A stretch of 64,000 bases of DNA, from assembly GCA_023231475.1 (NCBI GenBank), contig JALJEE010001716.1, forward strand, positions 1-64,000, written 5' to 3'. Shown piece after piece: positions 1-10,693 of this stretch. Made by a program: the position numbers and the translations under genes. The notes below the pieces were generated by a model. The model ran no database searches and was not told the origin of the DNA. It worked only from the letters and a program-made list of their open reading frames with translations. Every line of letters starts with the position of its first letter. Position 1 is the first letter of the stretch. The stretch is from Seison nebaliae. Lineage: Eukaryota > Rotifera > Pararotatoria > Seisonacea > Seisonidae.

Positions 1-189
1 TATGCCTTACAATATCCCATCTCCATGGAAGAGTTGGAAGGACTCGTAAGCAATTTTAATCTCGAATCATTTATTCCTATTCATCTGAGGGATGGGTTGT
101 CTCGTGGTCGTGAGTTTATTTCCGGTAACAATTTTTCTTCACTTATTGATTTTCTTTACGCTTTACCCTATAGGGATTCCGCGTCTTAA
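1..189 (+). CDS. C-terminal fragment of an unrecognised protein
   Basis: An open frame runs from the window edge in frame 1 to a TAA stop at 187-189, giving 62 codons (ending ...PYRDSAS). The upstream part lies outside the window. The fragment is rich in Leu, Phe and Ser and has no motif I can name. An AATAAA hexamer overlaps the stop (189-194) and could be the poly(A) signal, which fits this being a true gene end. It could instead be a chance open frame, since 62 codons is short, but chance frames of this length are uncommon at about 30% GC. Confidence 0.4.
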   Translation, partial: YALQYPISMEELEGLVSNFNLESFIPIHLRDGLSRGREFISGNNFSSLIDFLYALPYRDSAS

Positions 190-640
190 ATAAAAAAAAA
201 ATATATTTATTTATTTAAAATTACCGTCGGGAAAAATAATGGATAGTAAAGAATTAAATAGTATTATTTTTTAATAATCCGAAAATTCACTGATAACTAA
301 AATTAATTGTCAAGCTGAAATATAATTCCAATGGTATACATCTGTCATGGAATTGTTTATAGTTAAGTAGATAGATAGAAATGAACAAATTTCGTTCAAC
401 ACGGAATCACTGTTTAGACCACTGGGTAGTTAATATGTCAACCTAAAACGGTGAATGTGCATCGATGCTTGAAGGAATTAACTGTCATTAATAGATCACG
501 TACCAAATTGTTGAGTTTCAAGCTTGAATAATTAAATGAAATTTTATAATTATTAAATTCTGTTATAATGCATTATTAGTTTGCATTGAAGATGGATAAA
601 AAAATAAACTGAAATTTTTGTACTAAACGAATTTCTTCAG
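190..640. other. Non-coding spacer ending in a splice acceptor
   Basis: AT-rich sequence with no recognisable coding stretch. It ends with a pyrimidine-rich tract and CAG at 638-640, a good 3' splice site immediately before the PFKFB coding frame. An upstream PFKFB exon (5' UTR or short coding) probably lies in here or to the left, but I could not identify it. Confidence 0.45.
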
Positions 641-1971
641 TGGAAGAAGAAAGAGCAAAAGAAATGGACTCTGTTGCACAAAATGAGGCGGCTCGTATAT
701 ATCGACGATCGATATCATATGAACGCGATTCAACATCGCCATTAGTTATCGCTATGGTTGGATTACCTGCTCGCGGTAAGAGTTATGTTTCAAGGAAATT
801 ATGTCGATATTTGAATTGGATCGGTATCCGAACTAAAGTGTTCAATGTAGGAGAATATCGACGGAAGAATTGTCATGGTTACATGGACAAAGAATTTTTC
901 AATCCATCAAATGCTGAAGGAGAACAATTACGAGATCGGTTCGCATTTGACGCGTTTGACGATTTAATCAACTGGTTGAAAACTACCAAATCGCAAGTTG
1001 CAATTTTCGACGCGACAAATTCAACAAAAAAAAGACGTGACGCACTTTGGAAGAAATGTTGTCTGGAATTTCATTATCAGATGTTGTTCATCGAAAATAT
1101 TTGTACGAGAAAAGATGTGATCGAATCGAATGTGAGAGAAGTGAAAGTAACATCTCCAGATTATGTGAATGTTGATGCTAATGAAGCAGTTAAAGATTTT
1201 CTAGGACGTATTGAGATGTACGAGAAGATTTATGAAGAAATGGACGAGAATGACGAAGAAAACAAATCCTTCATCAAAATCATCAATATTGGTGAGACAT
1301 TCGTCGTCAATCGAACATTAGGTCATCTGCAATCACGAATTGCTTATTTTCTAATGAACATGTCTATTCTACCCAATACCATTTATTTGATGCGTTCTGG
1401 TGAAACGATCAATTCAAAACGACATCGATTAGGAGGAGACGAATCATTGAATGAAAATGGTGTGGAATTCGGAAGAAGATTAGCTGAATTTATGAGGAAA
1501 GAAGAAAAGATATTAAATTTTACAGCAGATAATTTAGTCGTTTGGACAAGTCGAAAGAAGCGATCAATTCAAACGGCAAAATTCCTGCAAGTCCAACCAA
1601 TTATCAATGTTCCCGCACTAAATCATATGGATCATGGTGTGTGTGAAGGGAAGACGATTGATGAGATTAAATTAGAATTTCATGATCAATTTGAAGAATG
1701 GAAGAAGAATCCATATTTCTATCGTTTTACTGATGCTGAGAATTATAATGACTTGATTGTTCGATTGGAACCGGTAATTATGGAAATTGAACGACAACCT
1801 TATGTTGCTGTTGTTACTCATTCGTCAGTTGTACAATGTCTCTTGACATATTTTGGTGATGATGGAATTGCATATAATTTGAAACGTGACGAAGTTCCAT
1901 TACATACTATATATCGCATTCAACCGAAAGCATATGGTTGTAATATTGAAAAATTTCATTTAGATTTTTAG
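641..1971 (+). CDS. PFKFB: 6-phosphofructo-2-kinase/fructose-2,6-bisphosphatase, predicted kinase-only
   Basis: PFKFB makes and breaks fructose 2,6-bisphosphate, the cytosolic activator of glycolytic phosphofructokinase-1. Numbering from the codon at 640, the kinase half shows the P-loop GLPARGKS at residues 41-48, the FNVGEYRR segment (68-75) and FDATN (123-127). The phosphatase half (about 246-440) keeps Arg252, Glu336 in GVCE and His394 in VVTHSSV. The RHGE motif that carries the phospho-accepting histidine reads RSGE (252-255; codon TCT at 1396-1398), so bisphosphatase activity should be lost or very weak. The protein ends at residue 443, without the regulatory C-terminal tail of mammalian isoforms. 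The frame opens at a splice acceptor (AG at 639-640). The first in-frame ATG is at 664, so either an upstream exon supplies the start or translation begins there. There are no introns within the 1.3 kb. Family assignment is secure; the exact N-terminus is not. Confidence 0.93.
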
Positions 1972-2108
1972 CAAATTTCTTTCATTTTTCCTTTCATTCA
2001 ATTTACAGTAGATCAAAAGAGATTCTTCAAATTTTTATAGTTTTCATTTTTATTCAATTTTTATTTTTCATAAAAATTTTCTCTTCTTCTTTCCATCATT
2101 TCCATCAG

Positions 2109-2597
2109 ATGATAATATCTTTCTTTCTCATTTATTATCTCATCTCATCAATCAACACAAGTGAAGATAATTTTCCAACTGATTGCGAAGTTTGTGACTT
2201 GACTACGAAGGAATTGACGAAATTCCTTTCTGAATCAGGAACTTTTCGCTCAGCCATAAAACTTGAAGAATTGAAGGAGAGTATATGTGAGAATTTTTTG
2301 AAATATTCTTATCATGCTGAAAAGAAAGGAATCGGACGATTCGCTCCAGGTCGTTCTCAGACAATGAATACGTTACATAAATTGAAAGATCGTGGAGTGA
2401 AAGTTGAATTAGGAATACCAGAACAGAAATGGGATTTGCCTTCGATAGAAATTGAAAATTTAAGAATCAGATGTGACTCACTCATGGAAGAGGAGGAAGA
2501 TATAATTGATGATTGGTATTTTGGAAAAGTGGAAGTTCTGTTCAATCTTCTCTGTAAGAAGAAAATATCCAGTTGTCGGAGATCGGAAGAATTATGA
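2109..2597 (+). CDS. CNPY: Canopy family protein (CNPY3/CNPY4-like), ER saposin-like
   Basis: The protein has 162 residues: a hydrophobic signal peptide at about 1-17, then a saposin-like canopy domain. Six cysteines (26, 29, 60, 122, 149, 156) match the family's three-disulphide pattern. Other family signatures are CEVC (26-29), SYHAEKKG (67-74), GVKVELGIP (96-104) and EDIIDDWY (130-137). CNPY3/CNPY4 are ER lumenal proteins that assist folding or trafficking of Toll-like receptors in vertebrates; the invertebrate role is less clear. The helix between Cys29 and Cys60 is some 20 residues shorter than in human CNPY4, and the acidic C-terminal tail is missing. The ATG sits directly after a pyrimidine-rich CAG that looks like a splice acceptor, only 137 bp past the PFKFB stop. 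A probable AATAAA lies at 2664-2669. Confidence 0.88.
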   Translation: MIISFFLIYYLISSINTSEDNFPTDCEVCDLTTKELTKFLSESGTFRSAIKLEELKESICENFLKYSYHAEKKGIGRFAPGRSQTMNTLHKLKDRGVKVELGIPEQKWDLPSIEIENLRIRCDSLMEEEEDIIDDWYFGKVEVLFNLLCKKKISSCRRSEEL

Positions 2598-2663
2598 TAA
2601 TTTTTAGTTTTTTTTTGTACACGTTTTTATTTTTTAATCTCATTACGGATAAGATGTATAAAA

Positions 2664-2669
2664 AATAAA
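2664..2669 (+). terminator. Poly(A) signal of the canopy gene
   Basis: AATAAA, 66 bp past the canopy stop and just outside the stop of the convergent DDX52 gene at 2674. The matching minus-strand AATAAA for DDX52 is at 2626-2631, so the two 3' ends overlap. Confidence 0.5.
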
Positions 2670-2673
2670 GGTC

Positions 2674-4429
2674 TTAAATTAATTGTTCAATTGCTTTCTT
2701 CTTTAGACGTTTTCCAGCAGTTTTCTCATACCGTTTTCTGACGCCTCGTGACGGTTTCTTAAAATTCATTATATAATTATCAATTGGACATCCAGCTTCT
2801 TTAATTACATTTCCAATTCTAACGATAGAAAAGAAAATGAACTATTTTTCGATTAAATATTAAAAGAAACTTTTTGAGAATTGGAATATCTTCTAGAACG
2901 AAGAAAGTTATAGAATTTCCATTTTGTTTCGATCGTCCAGTTCGGCCAATTCGATGAATATAATTGATAGACGTTGGAGGAAAATCGTAATTGATAACGA
3001 ATTTAATATCTTTAAAATCAACTCCACGTCCAATGAGATCTGTACAAATAAGTATTTTAATTGTACCAGAATGGAATTGATTAATTATATCTTCTCGTTT
3101 CTTTATTGACATATGGGAATGTAACATACCAATTTGGAATTTGTCGACTAATTCGTCTAATCGAAGATAAAGTTCTTTCACTCTTTGACAACATTGGAGA
3201 AATATGAGAATTGGAGACTTGATCTCTTCATTCTTTAATAGTCGTGTAAACTCATAAAACTTCCCATTCTCATTTCCAACGTAACATAATTTCTGATGAA
3301 CATTATGACAAGAAGAATTACGTTGACCAATTGTTACTTGAACGAGATGTGGGAAGATTTCTTCGCACCATTCACGTAAAGGAAACGAATATGTCGCCGA
3401 AAGGAAACAACATCGACAATCATTATCCTTATCACCAAATTTGCATTTATTGAAAATTGTGATAAATTGATTTCGAAATGAAATAAAACCATCTTTCTCC
3501 AAATCTTCAACAAAATCATTTATTTAAAATAAAATTCGATTAAGAAACCTTTTGATTTTTCTTTTTTTTCTTCGAACATTTTGTCGCATTCGTCAACCAC
3601 AAAATATTGGAGATGATTCAATTTCATTCCATCTCCGCAATGCCGAATTATATTCTCAAATAATTTCGGCGTCGACAACAAAACATCTAGTTAATCGAAT
3701 TAAATTACGTGGAAATGGAATGCAAACCAATTTTTGATAATCTTTTATTAATTCTCTTCAAACGTTTCCCAAATGTTTGACTCGCTTCCGCAATTTTCAA
3801 TTTCGTTCCCATCACTAATTCTTTCGATCTCTGATATGTCTGAAAATAAAAAATTGAAAATTTCTAATAGTTAGTTAAAATTTTATTCAAACTTGCAATG
3901 ACAATTCATGTGTTGGGGAAATGATTAGACATTTCAAACCTTTCCCATAATTGTTTGAAAGTAAATTTGATAGAATTGGTAATAAAAATGTGAACGTTTT
4001 TCCAGATCCGGTTGGCGCAACAACTAATATATTTCGTCTCTTAAGAGGAGAATAATTATTATTATTATTAAAGGAAAAATGAAATAATAAAACTTTCAGA
4101 ATTAAAGGAATTGATTGTTGTTGTACCGGGAATAGAGACGTATAATTATTTTTCATGTAATTGGAAAAGACGATTGAATTAATTTTATCCTTTAAATGTT
4201 CATTCGTCTCAATTAATGGATCGATATCGTTGCCTTTTGTATGTATTGAACTTTTTTTCCTTTTAGAGTCGGCAACTTTTTTTTCCTCTAGTTTTACTTC
4301 TGAATGTACCTCTTCAATTTCTTCGTCACTACATTCTTGAACGACATCATCAACATCGTCCATTGTTAACCGGTTTTTCTTTTTCAAATAAATTCCATTC
4401 GTTAAACGACTTGATAAGTTTGAATTCAT
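2674..4429 (-). CDS. DDX52: DEAD-box RNA helicase DDX52/Rok1 (six exons)
   Basis: DDX52 (yeast Rok1) is a nucleolar ATP-dependent RNA helicase needed for processing at the A0-A2 sites of 18S rRNA. Exons: 4429-4094, 4039-3893, 3839-3728, 3686-3549, 3504-2871, 2818-2674; introns are 54, 53, 41, 44 and 52 nt. The coding sum is 1,512 nt, exactly 504 codons, which supports every junction. In order: an acidic/basic N-terminus, a Q-motif-like FPVQQQSIP, motif I APTGSGKT, motif Ia PTHELS, motif II DECD, motif III SAT, LICTDLIGRGVDF, motif VI HRIGRTGR and a basic tail. The segment after motif VI (ITFF..., then EAGCP, then a Lys-rich tail) is typical of DDX52 rather than other DEAD-box proteins. The 54-nt first intron is stop-free and a multiple of three, so it can be misread as coding. 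Motif II is DECD where human DDX52 has DESD. Confidence 0.93.
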
Positions 4430-4777
4430 TTTTGAGGGAAATGTGAAAAATTATTTTAAGCTTAAAATTTAAAATTGGAAGAAATATTAAAATTAAAAGG
4501 AAAATCTTATACTTTATAAGTATAATAGACAATATTGTCGTCTTTAGTTCATTAAGCTTTTATTGGAAATGAAATGAAATTTTTTCATTATTTTATGGAA
4601 TTTTTATTAATTAAGTGCCGTTTGAGAAATAAATATTTATTGTTTTAAAATGCATTATATTATTATTGAGAAGTGTGTAAAATAATAAGGAATATGAGAG
4701 GCTGGATAGATTGGAATGAGAGTGTTCATGAGCCTCAGAAAACTGTTTATAGATGAATTGAAATAAATGTCGAAAAA

Positions 4778-6400
4778 TCATTTCCTAAATTCAATAAAAA
4801 GTAATTGAAGTTGTTGTCGAAAGATTGTTGAAGTGGCCGAATAGAGAAAGAAGTTTAGAGCAAAGTTCAAGAATCTTAGATAAAGGACGAATTCTCCAAT
4901 TGCGTTCATCAATTCATGATTCTCGAATATTGGCATTTGTATCCAATTTCTGAGTATCCAGAAAATTTGGAATGGGAAAACACTTATGAGGAAACATATC
5001 GATTTGGCCACCAACATTATTGTCAACGAGATAACATCATGAGATGGTTGAATTCGTTGACTCTTTACAGAAGTATTAGTTTGACATGATTTTTCCGATC
5101 CTATCGAATTCCGTTTCTTAAATTTTAATGATTTCTTTTGAATCTTATTCAGTTGTTGAAATTTAATATGATGACCGTTCTCCATTGAATTAGTGGGTTG
5201 ACCGTTTTTTGGATTATCATTTCTTGAACGTTTCCATCGATGAATACTATCTCCTCGAAATAACGAATCACGATTAAATGAAGTTTTTGGAGAAATTTTT
5301 ATAAAGTGTCGATTCTGTGATGATGGTTTATTTGAGATGCATGTTTTACTGTCATTGGACGATGTGCTGACAGGATCTGATTGTGAAGTTCGTTTGTTCA
5401 ATTGAGACGACGAGATATTATTATGACGGTAACTTCTCATATTTCTGGTAGTTTTTTTGTCGATCTTCCGAATTTTAACAATTATCGATAAATTCAATGT
5501 GGCGATGATGACGAATGGGAGAAGATGGTAAGCAACGATTGAAATGAATCCGTTAATTCGATAAAATTCTCTCCATTTCATTGCTATGATACATCTTTGT
5601 AGCCATTTATCATAATTGAACATGAATAATACCCAGAGATTGAATAGAATTGATAGAATGAAAATAACCATGACCGTTATGATGGTTTGTCGATGGATAC
5701 TATTAACTGGTTTGTAGGTTGTAATTGTCACGGTCGTATCATGTTTGGTTAAGACTGACGGTTTCTTCAAACTAACTGTCGTATTTTCATCTTTACTGAT
5801 TTTGGGTCGATCAGATCGCATTAAAGAAATTCTACTTCTTGAGTAGTTGGGTGTGGATTGTACGCGATGTGAGACGTTTTTATGAATGACGGCACGATTC
5901 ATCGGACGATAGAGAGCTAGCCATCGTTCAATCGAAATTGTTACCATGTAATAAGAACTTAATGATGTTACAAATAAATTGAGGAAATTGATAAATGATT
6001 CGAATGTACATCCTTCAGAGACGAATGTATTCGGTTTAACAACAGCACTCATATTCGAAGGATAATGAAACGCTTCGGTTGAATTGAAAAAACATTCCGT
6101 TTCATTCACACAATAGAAGTCGGTGTTATTGAATAACGTTTTCTTCATCATAATCTTCTTCCGTTTCCATTCCAATAAGTACAAGTTATCCCATCGATTC
6201 AAATAATTACCGCCAGTCAACAGAATCAATGCCACAGTATCGACAACATTCAAAGCAACTGTATAAATACTAACTGGCAATGACCTTAATTGCTTTCGTA
6301 AGAAAACGGCAATGCTCAATAAATTACAAAATGTTCCACATATAATAATGATTGGTGTCGTATAAGAAATGATGATATGAACAATGAAACTTAATTTCAT
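4778..6400 (-). CDS. Rhodopsin-class G protein-coupled receptor, probable neuropeptide receptor
   Basis: A single-exon receptor of 540 residues starting at the ATG at 6400-6398. Seven hydrophobic segments fall at about 11-33, 44-63, 131-156, 239-260, 283-308, 458-483 and 496-522. Class A landmarks are CxxN in TM1 (N26), D54 in TM2, ERW (158-160) in place of DRY, Cys131 and Cys270 positioned for the TM3-ECL2 disulphide, and NFFLY (516-520) in place of NPxxY. Four N-glycosylation sequons (N91, N99, N106, N116) lie in a very long first extracellular loop (about 64-130). The second intracellular loop is about 78 residues and the third about 150, the latter Ser/Thr/Lys rich. It resembles orphan peptide GPCRs, but I cannot name the ligand or ortholog. 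Without introns and with non-canonical motifs it could also be a divergent lineage-specific receptor. It lies 350 bp upstream of the DDX52 start on the same strand. Confidence 0.85.
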   Translation of the reverse strand: MKLSFIVHIIISYTTPIIIICGTFCNLLSIAVFLRKQLRSLPVSIYTVALNVVDTVALILLTGGNYLNRWDNLYLLEWKRKKIMMKKTLFNNTDFYCVNETECFFNSTEAFHYPSNMSAVVKPNTFVSEGCTFESFINFLNLFVTSLSSYYMVTISIERWLALYRPMNRAVIHKNVSHRVQSTPNYSRSRISLMRSDRPKISKDENTTVSLKKPSVLTKHDTTVTITTYKPVNSIHRQTIITVMVIFILSILFNLWVLFMFNYDKWLQRCIIAMKWREFYRINGFISIVAYHLLPFVIIATLNLSIIVKIRKIDKKTTRNMRSYRHNNISSSQLNKRTSQSDPVSTSSNDSKTCISNKPSSQNRHFIKISPKTSFNRDSLFRGDSIHRWKRSRNDNPKNGQPTNSMENGHHIKFQQLNKIQKKSLKFKKRNSIGSEKSCQTNTSVKSQRIQPSHDVISLTIMLVAKSICFLISVFPFQIFWILRNWIQMPIFENHELMNAIGEFVLYLRFLNFALNFFLYSATSTIFRQQLQLLFIEFRK

Positions 6401-9400
6401 CGTGATTCTGATTAGTTGAAAAGAAATAGAAATAGTATGAAATAAATTAAATTTTTTTTATGAAAATTTCTGTGATGGAATTCATCTAGGAATGAAATAG
6501 AAATTTCTAGTAAATTTGCAAATCATCCAAAGGGAAAGTTAATTTAAATGTTTCATCGTGTTTGCCGCCTAACTCACTTCTCCTACTTCTCTCAAATTTT
6601 CGCATGAATGGATCGGGAGAGTGTTTAGTTAATATATTTTTTAGTTTAGTTCGATAAGCTATGTTCAACTCGATATTTTTTAATTACAAAACTTACTTTA
6701 CATAGGGAGAGTAATCGTTATTTTATTACAACTGCGCAAATGTAACCATTATGATTCTATTTCGGTTAAGAGTGATTCTCATAATGTAGCAGAAAAATGA
6801 TGGAGGAGTTGATGCAAAGGGAAAAGAACTAGAAAAGAAAACAAACTTTCTCAAATGGCAAAATGCGAACAAGACTGTTATGTTAAAACCAGTGGGTTTT
6901 CGTGTAAAGTGATGATTGGTAAATCAAAGTTTCTTTCTTCTGATAACCTTCTTTCAAATCGAACTTACGTTGTCATAGGAGATACATCAACTAATTTCTT
7001 TGAATTGATGTTATTCATGAAATCTCCTCTCCATGAACAACAGCTATTTGAATTACAAAGAAGGATGTCTGGGAATGGGAAAATGAAATCGATACGTCAA
7101 TTTTATTTCGTTTGAACGACCATTATAAATGGAGAAATCACACAATAAATTACATGTTAGTTCATGATTTAATATTTATGCAAAATAACATAACATGAAT
7201 TAATAATTGATCAGTTCGATAGATTTTATTTTGCCATTCATCTTCTTAAATTATTATTGTGGCAATAGATGGAAAAAGAAATGTTCATAATTGGAAGCGC
7301 TTATTTCGGTGTAATATTCCACTCCCTATTTTGTCATATATATTGAATTCATATTTACCGGAATGTTTACATAAGAACCAATCACCAGATAAATAATAGT
7401 TATTATTATTAATTAGATTCACCATTTCTTTCTTTCGCATTCATTCCACGACAAGTAGTGCTCAAATGCTTCATGGAACAAATAGATGGAATTACTCATC
7501 GAAATTAATTCAAATTAGATTTTCAAGTACGATATCGAACACCATACTCAGAAGGAGATGTCGTATATCTATTACACAAATAAGTGAATCTTATTTATCA
7601 CATGAGAGAAATCATTCGAAATGAATCTATCCACTGGATAGTATCCAGATTCAGTTACATGATCCGAAGTAAAAAATGAAGGAATGTGGCCAATGGCAGT
7701 TAAAACACTATAATGGTAAAAGAAAATCATTTTCATAAACAAAATTTAGGGGGAGAAATAAATATGTATTATCTATTTTCCGGAAGATTGGTCTCTTGAT
7801 TTTTCCTAATAATCGTCCTGATGGGAAAGCGGACATTTGAAATCACCAAATCTTCCGGTTTACAGATCTTCTCTTCTCTTTTCTTATTATAAAATTTCGT
7901 TCGTTCTTGTGAAATGTTCTTCCGCCTTTTTTCATGGAGAAAAATTAATTATAATACAATTTTAAACGATCCGTAACCGGAAAATAGAATTTTCATTTAT
8001 TTTCAACATTGTTTCTTCCGAAAAAACATATTTCTTTCCATTCATATTTCCAAAAAACATTCCATAAATATTTTTAACCGATACAAATTTAAATTACGTA
8101 GTGGAGATCCATAATATTGCTTTTTTTGAACTACATCGTTCTGGAAAATAATCAAAATGAAAAATTTTCGTAGAGACCTGTAATTGTTTATCGGGCATTT
8201 CTAATCCATTAGAATTTTTCAAAAAAAATCCGTGGAAAAATTGAAACAAATTTTTACTTCTTAAATTTTCCTCTTTTAAGTTCTCTCATAATTGTTAAGT
8301 TAAGGAGTAATTAACTTAACTATAACTGTAAATGCATGCGCGCATGGGACACGGTCCAATTGGTATGTTCTATATATAATTTTCGGGAAAACATGAATAT
8401 TTGGATCTATTTTTAAAAATCTTTAGACACTCAGTCTAACTTCATTTTAGTTAATAGGAGAAGTGGGTAGAAGAGAAGAATGAATCGAAATGATGAAAGA
8501 AGTAAGAATTTCTTTTTTCCCAAGAGCCCAATTGAATAGCCGAAAGTAAGAGTAATCTTTTAACACATCTTTGTCTAACGTACAAGACAGATAAGCCGGA
8601 GAAACTTACATAAGTTTCTTCATTATTTCCCTCTTAGATTTGACTGAAAGAAATTGGTAATAACATAAGGCATAAAAATCTGTTTCCATTTAATCTCCTT
8701 CATTTATCACAACAATAACTTCGTTTGATGTTATGGAATAATATTAAATGCTTCAAATATTTTTGTTACGTGGATGAAAAATTTATTTGTAAATTTATCC
8801 ACAATTCTTCCCAGATAAACTTGAGTGGACTACATTACATGATTTTTTTTTGCAATTACTTAATATTCCATTTATTATTACCTTGTTATTTTTCTTCTTT
8901 ATCGATTCGACTGATCCCCTTAAAATTATTCATAGAACTTCCGTTGGTCATTCTTTCTTTATCTGATCGAGGAAACCGTAAGAGTAACTGATATTGTCAA
9001 TTGTTTCTTCTTCATTTGTTTATTGTTATTCCTATTGTTGTCGTTGTTGTTGGGGAGAGTTTTAAGATCATTCTGCTTTCTTTATTTATGACTTAGCATA
9101 ATAGAAAGTTTGATTAAATGAAACCTTTCTTTCCTCAATGTACACAACTAATTGTTAGTTGTAGTTTGAGGCAGCTTACCTACTGCACAACTTGTAGTGG
9201 GGAAGTAATTACGATTCATATCAATCACCGAAATTACACAATGCATAAGATTTTCGATCAAATTCGGCAGACTTAATTTTAAATTGACATATAAAAATAA
9301 ATTTGATGAAAAAAATAAGTCTCTAATTCAATAAGATGAGATGGAGTAGAAGACGAAGTTGATCTTATTAGAATAGTTGTTAGGATAATGAATAACAGAA

Positions 9401-10693
9401 TAATAATCTTCATTAAAATCTCGTAAATTCGAACACTAAAATTTCCCCCAATTTCTCTTTGCTCGATATTCTTCGTTTCTCTTAATTTTCTTTATGCATT
9501 TTCTTGTTATTCTTTCAATTCTATTTACCGTTTAAGAGGCTGAGCAATAAATTAAAGCTTTAAACTTACTGGAACGAATACTTGTAAGAAAAGTTAACGG
9601 CCATTGCGCATTGATAAGTGCAATTATTAGGAAGAAAATTGAGCAATTGAAGAAATTATGAAATGTTTCGATTGAAGAGAAGAGTTGTTATGTTGGAAAT
9701 TGACAATATTTTGATACATCAATTGCATTTAAGTGTTCATCTCTTATGGGGCAAAAGAGAATATAAAATTTTAGTAATAATACGAAGGAAGATAAAAATG
9801 TTATTCTTTCTATTTTCATTTTCACTTGAGACCATTTCCCGCACCTCCGAAAAGATGTTCTTATTTTTCCTATTTGCAAATGGGAAGAGAATGGTGAAAA
9901 GAAGAGAATCGTTCAATTTTTTTTATAAGTAAATGAAAGAAATAGACGAATAAGTGTGTGCAAATGGTACAGAAATAAATTGTCTTACATTCTATTGTAT
10001 AATATGGACAAGGGGAAAATGAAATAAAAAGGAAGAACTCGTTTTGATATGATAGAAACATACTTCTAATTTAGATCTTCCGTCTCAAATTTTTTTGCTT
10101 CCAAAGAAATGTTTTGTTCTGATGATGAAGAATGGATGGAAGACAAATAATATTATAATATGTTCTAAAAGTAAAAAAAATATGTTTTAGTCTTCGAAGA
10201 GAAATGATGACGTTAATATGTGGAAAGTAATAGTATATGACGATTACTTTCGATAGAGGAGAAAGAATAAGGAATAGACTATATCTATTACATTCTTGCA
10301 TGATTACGGAGAGGATGTGGAGAGAAGATTGTAAAAATAATGTAGAAAATGATTATTAGGAAAGAATTAGTCGGGCGTCTTTTTAGTAATGATAATTATG
10401 ATGAGAGATATCGTAACTAATCGACGTGGTACTGTAGTAATTAAATGATTCACTATTAATAGTTCGATGTCTTGTTTGATTTCTTTTCCTCCCCCTCTCC
10501 TTATGTCGATTCCTCACCTTAATCTACCGAAACATTTGGAATTCGGTAACATGTAGTTCGAGGGGGAAAACCATAGAGATTAAACGTAATTATTAAGGAT
10601 CAGTCATCCTCCACAGTGATATTTTGATTAAACAGTCATTGTTGCTGGTTGAAGTGGAAATATGTTTCGCTAATAAAATGAAGGAAGGAATGA
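6401..10693. other. 4.3 kb intergenic region upstream of the GPCR
   Basis: No convincing coding sequence. The only longer frames (for example 6855-7115 +, 10071-10301 -) have no family resemblance and biased AT-rich composition. It contains a hairpin plus a GC-rich palindrome at 8294-8346, described separately. The region should hold the GPCR promoter near 6.4-7 kb and the 3' UTR of the dystrophin-like gene below 10694. Confidence 0.6.
8294..8346. promoter_or_regulatory. Perfect inverted repeat followed by a GC-rich palindrome
   Basis: GTTAAGTTAA (8294-8303) and TTAACTTAAC (8311-8320) are perfect 10-bp inverted arms around a 7-nt spacer. Fifteen bases later comes the self-complementary CATGCGCGCATG (8335-8346), unusual in such AT-rich DNA. 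The site is about 1.9 kb upstream of the GPCR start. Dimeric transcription-factor sites look like this, but function is not shown and chance is possible. Confidence 0.3.

Noticed and set aside
6855-7115. 86-codon plus-strand frame starting with ATG in the GPCR upstream region
   Set aside because: No family resemblance, no signal peptide or domain, and no supporting splice or poly(A) context; ordinary chance frame.
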